Positions 9,180 through 17,959 of a stretch of 46,756 bases of DNA are shown here, piece by piece (positions within the stretch are counted from its first letter, which is position 1; each line of letters begins with the position of its first letter). The notes under the pieces were generated by a model. The model saw nothing but the letters and a program-made list of their open reading frames with translations. It ran no database searches and was not told where the DNA came from. Both the position numbers and the translations under genes were made by a program. Source of the DNA: Saprospiraceae bacterium UBA7328 (GTDB taxonomy: Bacteria > Bacteroidota > Bacteroidia > Chitinophagales > Saprospiraceae); the NCBI GenBank assembly GCA_002471345.1, contig DKPS01000164.1, positions 1 to 46,756 on the forward strand. The letters run 5' to 3'.

Positions 9180-10568
9180 ATGGCAAAATCGAATAACCAA
9201 AGTATTGCAATCAAAGATGAAATCCGTTCGGCTCCAATGTGGGAGCTTGTATGGAAACTGACTCCTGTAGCTGTTATAGCCATGTCTATTAATAGCATTA
9301 ATACTTTTGTAGATGCTCTTTTCATTGGCCAGTTTCTTGGAGAAACGGCATTAGCAGGAGTTTCTCTTGCATTCCCATTATCACTTCTTACTAATGCCTT
9401 TGCCGCCATGATTGGAGTAGGTGGATCGTCGTTACTCAGTATTGCTTTGGGATCAAATGATACAATCACTCAGAAAAAAATTTTTAATGTAATTACTATT
9501 TTGTCTCTATTAGCAGGAGCTGCTCTTACATGTGTTGGATGGTATTTTGCCGAAGATCTAATATCTGCCATAGGTGGCAAAGGTGAAGTCTTGGCTCAAG
9601 GAGCTCACTATTATAGGATTTTAATACTTGGAGCCTTTTTTCAAGTATTCGCCGTTGTGATGAATTTCCTTATCCGAGCCGAGGGAAAGCTAAAGACTGC
9701 GATGTCAATGTCAATGGCATCTATGCTGCTCAATATGATCCTCAATCCATTCTTCATTGGTTATTTGGACATGGGTATAGGCGGTGCATCATTAGCGACT
9801 ATTATTTCTATGTTCTTTTTATTGGTTATGGGTTTGATCTATTATTTCAAAGGACACAGCTCTTATCCCATTGATCATAAATATTTTAAGATAGAACCTG
9901 AAATCATTAAGCCTATTCTTGGTGTAGGACTATCTGCAATGATGCTCAATGTCATGTTCTTAGTACAAAATATTGTTGTGTTTAAACAGATATCCATCTA
10001 TGGTGATGATTGGGACATTGCATTTATGGGAGCATGTTATCGCATTTTATTATTAATGCTGATTCCAGGTTTTGGGTTTTCTACAGCAGTACAGCCTGTT
10101 ATTGGTATCAATTATGGTGCAGGAGATTATCAGAGAGTAAAGCGTGCCTTTTTTGTCTTTGGCTATGGGTGCATTGGAATTACCTCATTTCTACTTATCC
10201 TATTTGAGATATTCCCTGTGAGCATTCTCAGCCTTCTTCTACCAAATTCTACATTTGAAGCAAGTGATATTTTCAATTTTAGAATTATGATGGCTCCTAT
10301 CTTTATGTCTTCCTTGTTTGTTATGGCAATTATCATGTATCAGTCCATAGGTAAAGCTAAAATATCAGGTATCATGACAGTACTTAGAGAGATTGTCTTT
10401 TTTATTCCTGTAGTAATACTATTGCCAAGATGGTTAGGCATTACAGGTATATATGTTGCTCCATTAGTCCAAAATCTAACCGTCTTATTTATCATTCTTT
10501 ATTTGCTCAGATCACAGTTTAAAGAATGGGATATGAAGTTTGAAAAGGAAGATAAAGAAGTGAATTAA
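9180..10568 (+). CDS. MATE family multidrug/toxin efflux transporter
   Basis: A 462-residue integral membrane protein of the MATE family, which exports cationic drugs, dyes or metabolites in exchange for Na+ or H+. About 12 hydrophobic helices form two similar halves. Recognisable blocks include 'SINTFVDALFIGQFLGETALAGVSLAFP' in the first half (quoted in parts: VDALFIGQ, ALAGVSLAFP) and 'GFGFSTAVQPVIGINYGAGD' at the start of the second half, where the 'QP..G.NYGAGD' pattern is characteristic. Length and topology are normal. It stands alone, convergent with the lactonase-like gene (27 bases between stops). The substrate is not deducible. Confidence 0.92.
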   Translation: MAKSNNQSIAIKDEIRSAPMWELVWKLTPVAVIAMSINSINTFVDALFIGQFLGETALAGVSLAFPLSLLTNAFAAMIGVGGSSLLSIALGSNDTITQKKIFNVITILSLLAGAALTCVGWYFAEDLISAIGGKGEVLAQGAHYYRILILGAFFQVFAVVMNFLIRAEGKLKTAMSMSMASMLLNMILNPFFIGYLDMGIGGASLATIISMFFLLVMGLIYYFKGHSSYPIDHKYFKIEPEIIKPILGVGLSAMMLNVMFLVQNIVVFKQISIYGDDWDIAFMGACYRILLLMLIPGFGFSTAVQPVIGINYGAGDYQRVKRAFFVFGYGCIGITSFLLILFEIFPVSILSLLLPNSTFEASDIFNFRIMMAPIFMSSLFVMAIIMYQSIGKAKISGIMTVLREIVFFIPVVILLPRWLGITGIYVAPLVQNLTVLFIILYLLRSQFKEWDMKFEKEDKEVN

Positions 10569-10595
10569 GGATAATTGTATTAACCAATATTCTTA

Positions 10596-11624
10596 TTATG
10601 CTTTCAGTTTGATCCTCATCAGATAGTCATCACAAGTCATATAAAGGACAGATTCATCTGCATTAAAAGCACAATTCGAAGTGGCTTCTCCTGTCCTGAT
10701 TCTTCCTAGTAGTTTCCCATCTGGCTGGAACACTAAAACTCCTCCCGGACCAGTGGCCCAGATTATTCCATTTTTATCCACTTTCATTCCATCAGGTGCA
10801 CCTTTGCCAATGTCATAAGATGTGAGATGAAATTCTTCTCTATTCACAACTTGTCCGTCTCCACTCAGATCAAATTGCATATAGTTTGGAGGGAATTGAC
10901 TATTAGCCACATAGAGTGTTTTTTCATCAGGAGATAAGGCAATTCCATTTGGTCTAGCCATATCTTTATCAATAACTTCTAAATTTTCTTCTGTGTTCAG
11001 TCTATAAACTCCTTGGAAATCTACCTCTTTTGTAGGGTCGTCTACATTTCCTTCAAGACCATAAGGAGGATCTGTGAAGTACATGTTTCCTTTGCTGTCA
11101 AAAATTGCATCGTTAGGACTGTTAAATCGTTTTCCTTCAAACCGATCAATAATGGTTTTAAATAAAGGCTTAGGATCAGATATTTGTGATGTCATACGGG
11201 CCATTCTGCGATCGCCATGTTGACAAAGTACCAGAGCACCATTTGAGTCTAGAAGTAATGCATTTGAACCTGGTTCCCCTCCTCTAGGAGTATCACCTGT
11301 ATATCCTGATGGCTTTAGATAGAGTTCTTTTCCTCCTTTCTCTGACCACTTAAAAATACTATTTGGCGGTATGTCAGAATAGAGCAAATATTGTCCTTTT
11401 TCTATCCATAATGGCCCTTCTGTCCATGTATGACCTTTAGCTAATATTTCTATCACTGCATTTTCAGAGATGAGTTGATTAATCGCTGGATCAAGCCGTT
11501 CTACACTTCCTGTTGTAGGGTATAATTTAGCTTCCATGGTTTTTGGATTAGGTGTTGATTTTTCCGTCTGTGGAGCACATGAAAGAAGGAATGAAAAAGG
11601 AAACAGCAATAAAAGTCTGAACAT
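10596..11624 (-). CDS. SMP-30/gluconolactonase-type lipoprotein
   Basis: A 342-residue six-bladed beta-propeller of the SMP-30/gluconolactonase/LRE family, whose members hydrolyse sugar lactones using one bound Ca2+ or similar metal. Family motifs are 'WTEGPLW' near residue 67 (metal-ligand Glu), 'FNSPNDAIFDSKGNMYFTDP' (Asn and Asp ligands), 'RPNGIALSPDEKTLYVANS' and 'GAPDGMKVDKNGIIWAT'. The N-terminus is a lipoprotein leader with lipobox 'LLSC' (Cys about 16), so it is periplasmic or surface-anchored. The 'PRGGEPGSNAL' insert is typical of the environmental branch. It is a single gene, convergent with the MATE gene; the substrate is likely a sugar lactone. Confidence 0.9.
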   Translation of the reverse strand: MFRLLLLFPFSFLLSCAPQTEKSTPNPKTMEAKLYPTTGSVERLDPAINQLISENAVIEILAKGHTWTEGPLWIEKGQYLLYSDIPPNSIFKWSEKGGKELYLKPSGYTGDTPRGGEPGSNALLLDSNGALVLCQHGDRRMARMTSQISDPKPLFKTIIDRFEGKRFNSPNDAIFDSKGNMYFTDPPYGLEGNVDDPTKEVDFQGVYRLNTEENLEVIDKDMARPNGIALSPDEKTLYVANSQFPPNYMQFDLSGDGQVVNREEFHLTSYDIGKGAPDGMKVDKNGIIWATGPGGVLVFQPDGKLLGRIRTGEATSNCAFNADESVLYMTCDDYLMRIKLKA

Positions 11625-11843
11625 CTTGAAGCCAATATTTGTCTACCTAAATTTATATAAATGGAATTAGAATAAGCTCTTTAGGCACTTAGATGTTGTA
11701 AGTTCTTTTCACTTGTCTTTTTATTAATTTTATATCAGGTCTATCAATAGTTTAATACTCTTTGTTTTTAAGTTGCTGATAATCAAATATTCAAGGCAAG
11801 GTTCTAAATAAATTTCTATGATTTTTTTATTCGAATTTTTAAT

Positions 11844-12851
11844 TTGTTGTTCTTAGCTGCAGTAATATGTTGTTGCTCTTCAAGTGAAGTAGAAAAGAAG
11901 AAAGAAAAATCGAATATTAAGAATAACCCTGGTCACTACGTTGCTGTCAGTCCTCATTTTAATCTTTCAGAAATAAAGCATATTGGTGAACCTGCCCTGA
12001 AAGGAGTAAATAAAAGATACTTCTGGCGAACATTGGAGACAAGCAAAAACGAATATGATTTGTCCTGGATTGAGGAAGATCTAGAATTCTGTTCAAAAAA
12101 TAATAAACAACTCGTAGTATTTCTCTGTGATAGGTCTTTTTGGATCAAAGGAGCAATGCCTACTTACCTTAAGGAATATGAATGGAAAAATGAAGGAGGA
12201 GGGTTTTGCCCTATACGATGGCATCCTGAATTTGTGAATCGTTTTCTGGCTATTGGAAGAGCTATAGGTGATCGGTTTGATGCTCACCCTAATTTTGAAG
12301 GAATAGCAATACAGGAAACGGCTCTAGACTTGACTGAAGAAGACGTTTTAAGATATGACTATTCTCCTGATAAATATCGGGATGCTCTCATCTCTACATT
12401 GAATGGCCTGCAGAATGCTATGCCTCAAAGTCATGTGTTTTGGTATCAGAATGGTCTTCATGATAATTCTAGACATCTTAGGCAAATTGCGGACTCTTTA
12501 TCAGGAGGTAAAATTGTTATGGGTGGACCTGATATTCTCCCTTATAGAAGATGGCTTAGACATACCTATAAAATTTATAAAGAATATAAAAATGAGCTTA
12601 CTTTATTCTGTTCAGCACAGGACGACTCTTATAAACATCATAAAAATGATATTCGCATAACTGAAAAGCGACCGATTCATGAGGAAGGTTATTTAACTAT
12701 GGAAGACATTTTTCTATATGGTAGGGACTCAATGCACATTAAGTATTTGTTTTGGAACAATTATTATGATGGAATTGAAAATGGGGGACGCACTTTTGAT
12801 GATGCTATCGAGGTCATTAAAAAATATCCCACATTTAATACCTCTAGTTAA
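11844..12851 (+). CDS. TIM-barrel glycoside-hydrolase-like lipoprotein, uncertain 5' end
   Basis: A protein of about 335 residues resembling clan GH-A TIM-barrel hydrolases: 'LVVFLCDRSFW', 'RFDAHPNFEGIAIQETALD' (a Glu at the end of a strand, where the acid/base residue usually lies) and 'IKYLFWNNYYDG' near the C-terminus, where the last barrel strand is expected. The substrate is not assignable. The N-terminus is a lipoprotein leader ending in 'VICCCSSSEVEKKK'. The listed start is a TTG in the middle of that leader. An ATG at 11818 would give a complete leader (M-I-F-F-I-R-I-F-N-L-L) only if the T-run at 11822-11828 had eight Ts instead of seven. Either a non-ATG start is used, or there is an indel at the homopolymer. 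Confidence 0.7.
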   Translation: MLFLAAVICCCSSSEVEKKKEKSNIKNNPGHYVAVSPHFNLSEIKHIGEPALKGVNKRYFWRTLETSKNEYDLSWIEEDLEFCSKNNKQLVVFLCDRSFWIKGAMPTYLKEYEWKNEGGGFCPIRWHPEFVNRFLAIGRAIGDRFDAHPNFEGIAIQETALDLTEEDVLRYDYSPDKYRDALISTLNGLQNAMPQSHVFWYQNGLHDNSRHLRQIADSLSGGKIVMGGPDILPYRRWLRHTYKIYKEYKNELTLFCSAQDDSYKHHKNDIRITEKRPIHEEGYLTMEDIFLYGRDSMHIKYLFWNNYYDGIENGGRTFDDAIEVIKKYPTFNTSS

Positions 12852-13026
12852 AATCGAAGTATTTCAATATCAACCCTTTGAGCTAGAACTAATGCGATTC
12901 AAAGACCTAAAGCTGTTTTCTCTTTATTCCAGAGATTTTCTATTTTTTACTATTATAATTTCAATTTTGACTTTTGTTTTGTTGAATAATATTGGAACAG
13001 GTTTTATTCAATTACGAATGATTTAA

Positions 13027-13255
13027 TGTGATCACTCAAAGTTCACAATATTGGATGAACAATTTTCTCATATTATGCCTAAGTATATTGATTTGGTAAA
13101 AAGAAGAATTGTTATCAAAAAAAGGGATTTTAATAACCGACCATCAATTTAGGAATGTAACAGAAATTGCTGATGATATGTACTTGCTGAAGGATGGCGT
13201 ACTTAAATTGATAAAGGATAATGAGGATTTACAATATCATGGATATATTAGATAG
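13027..13255 (+). pseudogene. C-terminal remnant of an ABC transporter ATPase
   Basis: Translation shows only the last third of an ABC ATP-binding subunit. The first segment (from about 13036) reads S-K-F-T-I-L-D-E-Q-F-S-H-I, a Walker B with the usual Pro after D-E changed to Gln. After an A-run at 13098-13102 the frame moves by one base and continues 'KEELLSKKGILITDHQ', containing the switch His in 'TDH', to 'NEDLQYHGYIR' and a stop at 13255. One extra A in the run explains the shift. No Walker A, Q-loop or signature motif lies upstream, so the N-terminal two thirds are missing. The stretch 12852-13026 between the preceding gene and this remnant holds nothing I can identify. Confidence 0.8.
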
Positions 13256-13309
13256 ATAGTTACTGACCTTGTGAAAAAATGTGAAAGGGTTGACTCTAAA
13301 ATCAAATAA

Positions 13310-13891
13310 ATGAAAAGAATCACTGTTTTTTGTGGGTCGAGTTCAGGCTCTTATGAAATCTATGAGGTCATTGCTAGAAGTGTAGGAGAGGAATTAGCTA
13401 ATGATAATATTGAAGTGGTATATGGAGGAGCTAAAGTTGGACTTATGGGTGCTGTGGCGAATGGAGCTTTGGCTAAAGGTGGTCAGGTTATAGGGGTCTT
13501 ACCCAATTTCCTAAAAACAAAGGAAATAGCTCATCAGGGATTGACTGAATTGATTTCAGTAGAAAGCATGCATGAAAGGAAAACTAAAATGAATGAATTA
13601 TGTGATGGTGTAATTGCGCTTCCTGGTGGATTTGGTACCCTAGAAGAATTATTTGAAATGTTGACTTGGGCGCAATTAGGACTTCATAGTAAACCTATTG
13701 GAATACTTAATATTAACGGCTATTATGATTCTCTTATAACCTTAGTGGATACAATGATTGACAATGGATTCATCAAAAATATTCACAAAGACATGATTTT
13801 GATCAGTAATAAAGTTGATGACCTCATCGACAAAATGAAAAATTATAATGCCCCTATTGTTGAAAAATGGATTAGTAAAGAAACATTATAG
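13310..13891 (+). CDS. LOG family protein (TIGR00730 type, predicted nucleoside-monophosphate phosphoribohydrolase)
   Basis: A 193-residue Rossmann-fold protein of the LOG ('Lonely guy') family. The signature PGGFGTLEE is intact at 105-113, and the upstream catalytic Arg-Lys is in 'MHERKTKM' (R90, K91). The glycine-rich 'YGGAKVGLMGAVA' precedes it. Plant LOG enzymes release free cytokinin bases from their riboside monophosphates; bacterial members remove ribose 5-phosphate from AMP-like nucleotides, and the physiological role in most bacteria is unclear. Length is normal. It begins 54 bases after the ABC remnant and appears intact despite decayed genes on both sides. Confidence 0.92.
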   Translation: MKRITVFCGSSSGSYEIYEVIARSVGEELANDNIEVVYGGAKVGLMGAVANGALAKGGQVIGVLPNFLKTKEIAHQGLTELISVESMHERKTKMNELCDGVIALPGGFGTLEELFEMLTWAQLGLHSKPIGILNINGYYDSLITLVDTMIDNGFIKNIHKDMILISNKVDDLIDKMKNYNAPIVEKWISKETL

Positions 13892-14009
13892 TACGATCAT
13901 TATTAGAATAGATAATCTTTAAAACTCCTTACACCACATTTACAATCTTTTTCAATTTAATTTTCTAGTCAAGATTACTTCTATGGAGTTTTGTAGAAAG
14001 TAAATAAAT

Positions 14010-15529
14010 ATGACTAATTCCTATTCAATTTGGGCCCAAACCATGTTGACAGTTTTGACAATTAACTTCTATTCCTGTATTGGGCAGAATAGCTCAGGTA
14101 ACGAAAATAGTCCGGAAGCCCAAGCTGTTACATCAGTATCCGTAGAGATTGATAAACTAGTAAATTCCTATGCTGAAAATGGAGATTTTAATGGAGCTAT
14201 ACTGGTATCAGAAGGTGGTGAAATAATGTATAAGAAGGGATTTGGATTAGCAAATATGGAATATTCCTAATCAATCAGATACCAAATTCAGAATTGGATC
14301 CATTACCAAGCAATTTACAGCAATGCTGGTTGTACAACTTATAGCAGAAGGAAAATTGGACGTGGATAAACCTATTTCCACTTTCCTCCCAGATTATCCA
14401 AGTGAGAATGGAAAGAAAATAACTATTCATCACCTCTTGACCCACACTTCTGGAATTCCTAATTCCTATGAATCCACTAAAGAAAAATCAAAGAGGCCTG
14501 ATAGTTATACAGCAGAAGCATTAGTAGAAGAATTTGCAACTCTTCCGTTGGAGTTCAACCCTGGAGAGAAATTTAGCTATTGCAATGCAGGATACTCCTT
14601 ATTGGGATATTTAGCAGAAAAAGTGACTGGGAAAAGTGACTGGGAAAAGATATGAAGAACTGCTCCAAGAGTATATTTTCACACCCCTAAAAATGAATAT
14701 TACTGGATTTGATCAACATCGAAAACGAATAAGCAAAAGAGCTTCAGGATACTTCAACAGCTGAGGTGAATATTCTAACTCAAACTATATTGACATGTCT
14801 ACTATATACGCTGCTGGTGGCCTTTAATCCACGGTAGAAGATCTCTCCACTTGGGATCAGGCTTTTTATACTGCTTCTTTAGCTCCAATTGAGTATTTGA
14901 AATTAATTTTTGCAAAGCATGTAGAAGATCCTGACTATGGTGGCCACTATGAATATGGATGGAGTATTAAGGAAAAACCTATTGGCAATTCTGAAGACGT
15001 AGTGGTGACGATTGGCCATGATAGAGTAATTGATGGGTTTTGTGCAATATTTACTCGTATACCATCTACTAATTCATCCATAATACTTTTGAGTAAAGTG
15101 AGAAGAGGATCACTTAATGCCATGACAAAAGGCATTATGGGTATTCTTTATGATAAGGACTACGATATTCCTAAAAAATCTTTGGCTTATACTCTTTTAG
15201 ATGTCATAAATAAAGAAAGCATTAAGAAAGGAAAAGCATATTATGATTCTGTCAAGAATGATCCTGATTTTTATAATGTTGAGAATGAGATGAATGTAGT
15301 GAGTTACCGATTGTTAGAATCAGATAGAACAGAGGATGCTGCAGCGGTGTTACGATTAGGAATTGAAGCTTTTCCTAATGCTTTTAATCTTTATGACAGC
15401 TATGGTGAAGTTCTCAGAAAACTTGGAAAGAATGAGGAATCGATTAAGAATTATAAAAAATCAATAGAGCTGAATCCTGAAAATGAAAACGGTAAAAGGA
15501 TTCTTAAGGAGATGGGAGTTGATTTGTGA
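14010..15529 (+). pseudogene. Broken class C beta-lactamase-like serine hydrolase with C-terminal TPR
   Basis: Three reading frames together spell one serine hydrolase of about 500 residues. Part 1 (14010 to about 14262) has the leader and 'GEIMYKKGFGLANME'. The frame then shifts, and part 2 holds the SxxK nucleophile motif (S-I-T-K, codons 14299-14310) and the Y-C-N motif (about 14578). A 13-bp tandem duplication (14623-14635 and 14636-14648) throws the frame again; deleting one copy joins 'EKVTGK' to 'RYEELLQEYIFTPLKM' perfectly. Part 3 then has an in-frame TGA (14762) and TAA (14825) before running to 15529, ending in TPR-like repeats ('DSYGEVLRKLGKNEESIKNYKKS'). With two frameshifts and two stops it is almost certainly inactive. 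Confidence 0.88.
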
Positions 15530-15605
15530 TTTTGAAAGGCCACTTTTTTAGAATAACATCAGTATTGAATCTATTATTAGCTAGCCTGGGCTGAAAAGAT
15601 TCATG

Positions 15606-17804
15606 CTATTTAAAGGTCATTGACTCAACTCCTTCCCAATTCTTCGGGACACCTGCTTTTAAGAATGTTTCGGACTTCTTTAGAAACAAATGAGCAGTAT
15701 GATCTTCTAGATTTCGTTTTGGGATATCCTCGAACAAGTTGATTGCTTTCTCAAAGTCCTTGTTAAGATAAGCTATACTAGCTTCTTTAAATGAAAGCAG
15801 GGATTTAGTTTTTAAATCCAATAATGCAGGCTTATCACCATCAAAACATTCGTAAATTTTAATTACCTGCTTCTTCCCTTTGACTTGTACCGGCTCTAAG
15901 TATCTCAAACCAAATTGCGATTCATTCACTTTTCTGATCGAAGCATCACTCAAAAGTATATTGCATCCATATTGCTTTGTCAGACCTTCCACCCTTGCTG
16001 CAGCATTTACAGTATCAGAGATAGTCGCAGCATCAAATCTATCTTCATCGCCCAATACTCCCATGATTAGTGGGCCTGTATGGATTCCAATTCCTATAGT
16101 CAAATCAGGATTGCCTTCGTGCATTCTTTGATTATTATTTTGATTGTTGATTTGGTGCATTTCTATAGCTGCTTTGAGGGCTCCTTCTGGATTGTCAATA
16201 AATAGAGCCATAATACCATCGCCCAGGTATTGATTGATAAATCCACCATTTGACCTGATAATAGGCCCCATCTGAGCGCTATAGTTGCTCACAAATTTGA
16301 AATTCTCTGTAGGACTGAGCTTTTCCGATAAAGATGTATATCCTCTTATATCAGAGAACAATACCGTGACTTCTCGCTCAGTATGATCTTCTAATTGAAC
16401 GTCTGTAATTCCTTTTTTACCTAATGCAGAAATAAATTCATTGGGGACAAATTTGTTAATAGCTTTATTTATTTCCTGTTCAGCTTTGAGGTTCCTTTTT
16501 AGTTCTTCTTCTTTTTCTTCTTTAATCTTTCTACTTCTATACCCTGCGCTCAGTGCAAGTGCTGACATAGTGATGAGTATCCCTTTGTTAAGAAAATCAA
16601 AGGTCCTGTTGTAATTTTCTATATGAAATAAGTTCAAATTGAAAGAATAAAAAAGCATAACGCACAATACCAATATGGGCGGCAAAAAGGCGACGAAATA
16701 CAACCTCTTGATAAAAGACGCTTTCTGTTTTGATGTAATCGCCATGTAGAAGCTGAGCCCCCAAGCTACTATTAGAAGAATAAAAGGTAATGGATTCTTT
16801 TGTGTGATATCTCTGGTGAAAGAACTGATTATGATTAGTGTTCCACCTATTCCTACAACGCAGGGAATTACCTTTTGAACAAAAAATGACTGATTCGGAT
16901 AGTTAAAATAATGCTGAGTAAATTTCAATTGACCAAGCATTATCAAGAAAATTCTGAGAAATGAAAGGTTGTCATGATATGACCGCCAAGTAGATAGAAT
17001 GACAAATTCTCGATAATTGTCTAGTGTAAAGGCTATAGCCAAGAAACTTCCAATCATTAAAAAAGTCAAATACAATTGCATTTTTTCTCTCTCCATTAGA
17101 TAGAGAAGAAGGACATAAAAGAACTGAAAAATCAGTATAGCATAAAACACTGATTGGGCAATTCCGAAATAGATTTGATTGGGCCAAATAGACGATTCAT
17201 CAATATGATTGATACCTAATTGTTCTGGTAAAAACCTCTTGTCTTTTTGATCCATTTTTACCTGTACATACAGTTCAATAGTGTCATTGGCAGGAACGTC
17301 TACTTCGATAAGAGGAATCCAAAATTTAAAAACTCTATCTTTTGATGGAATATCTAGCCCTGTCACTTGATGTACCCATTTCCCATTTTTATCAAAGTGA
17401 TAGGCATTGATAATATTAAAATTGACAAGGTCATTACCCAGTTCAGGTGCTATCTGAAGAATATGTTTTCTCAGCTGCTGATTACCTTTAATTTGAGCCT
17501 TAAGCCAATAAGTAACATTTTCTTTTACATTCACCGATTCAGGATACTGAGGGTTGTATTTATCCCAGTTTTGGCTTACTTCTTCGATCCTTGCTTCATC
17601 ATTCAGACCTTCAATGACCTGAATGTTTTGAAGTATATTAAATCTGTATGGGGACTCTGAAGGGTCTTTATTGAATTTTCCTGTGAAAGAGTATGGAACT
17701 TTTTGAAAATTAGAATTTTCTTGTGACTTAGCTGGGTTTTGCAAAATTAAAAACAGAAGTAAAAGACTTGTATATCTAATCCAAATTTGTAATTGTAGTT
17801 GCAA
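15606..17804 (-). CDS. Membrane class III adenylate/guanylate cyclase with 7TMR-DISM-like sensor
   Basis: A 732-residue receptor-type nucleotide cyclase. After a signal peptide (about 1-27) comes an extracytoplasmic domain (about 30-205) resembling the 7TMR-DISM beta-sandwich, then about seven membrane helices (210-420), a short coiled coil (425-450) and a class III cyclase domain (about 476-655). Metal ligands D485 ('FSDIRGYTS') and D529 ('YLGDG') are present, as are catalytic N600 and R604 ('TVNAAAR'). The substrate-reading Lys of adenylate cyclases is Gln524, while D597 is kept, so ATP versus GTP preference is uncertain. A helical tail rich in Lys/Glu follows. The start codon is TTG; no ATG occurs upstream in frame. 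It is monocistronic. Confidence 0.88.
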   Translation of the reverse strand: MQLQLQIWIRYTSLLLLFLILQNPAKSQENSNFQKVPYSFTGKFNKDPSESPYRFNILQNIQVIEGLNDEARIEEVSQNWDKYNPQYPESVNVKENVTYWLKAQIKGNQQLRKHILQIAPELGNDLVNFNIINAYHFDKNGKWVHQVTGLDIPSKDRVFKFWIPLIEVDVPANDTIELYVQVKMDQKDKRFLPEQLGINHIDESSIWPNQIYFGIAQSVFYAILIFQFFYVLLLYLMEREKMQLYLTFLMIGSFLAIAFTLDNYREFVILSTWRSYHDNLSFLRIFLIMLGQLKFTQHYFNYPNQSFFVQKVIPCVVGIGGTLIIISSFTRDITQKNPLPFILLIVAWGLSFYMAITSKQKASFIKRLYFVAFLPPILVLCVMLFYSFNLNLFHIENYNRTFDFLNKGILITMSALALSAGYRSRKIKEEKEEELKRNLKAEQEINKAINKFVPNEFISALGKKGITDVQLEDHTEREVTVLFSDIRGYTSLSEKLSPTENFKFVSNYSAQMGPIIRSNGGFINQYLGDGIMALFIDNPEGALKAAIEMHQINNQNNNQRMHEGNPDLTIGIGIHTGPLIMGVLGDEDRFDAATISDTVNAAARVEGLTKQYGCNILLSDASIRKVNESQFGLRYLEPVQVKGKKQVIKIYECFDGDKPALLDLKTKSLLSFKEASIAYLNKDFEKAINLFEDIPKRNLEDHTAHLFLKKSETFLKAGVPKNWEGVESMTFK

Positions 17805-17959
17805 GGAATTGAAAAGGTGAATTTATTGTACTGACTAGATACAGCTCTTTTGCAATGAACGTGAAAGTATTGAAAATGTAAGTCAAAAATAGCCTGGAAT
17901 TATTTTTTGATTTAGGCCTAAATAGTTAATTTACAATAAGTTCACACACAAAACATCTG

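Noticed and set aside
9149..9469. 106-codon ORF antisense to the MATE gene
   Set aside because: It lies wholly opposite a strong MATE family match and has no motif of its own.
12718..13026. 102-codon ORF overlapping the end of the glycosidase-like gene
   Set aside because: Its first part is an out-of-frame shadow of the real gene, and the rest is low-complexity hydrophobic sequence with no family pattern.
13310..13891. LOG gene as part of a toxin or defence locus beside decayed genes
   Set aside because: It is a complete, ordinary housekeeping-type LOG protein, and no defence partner is adjacent.
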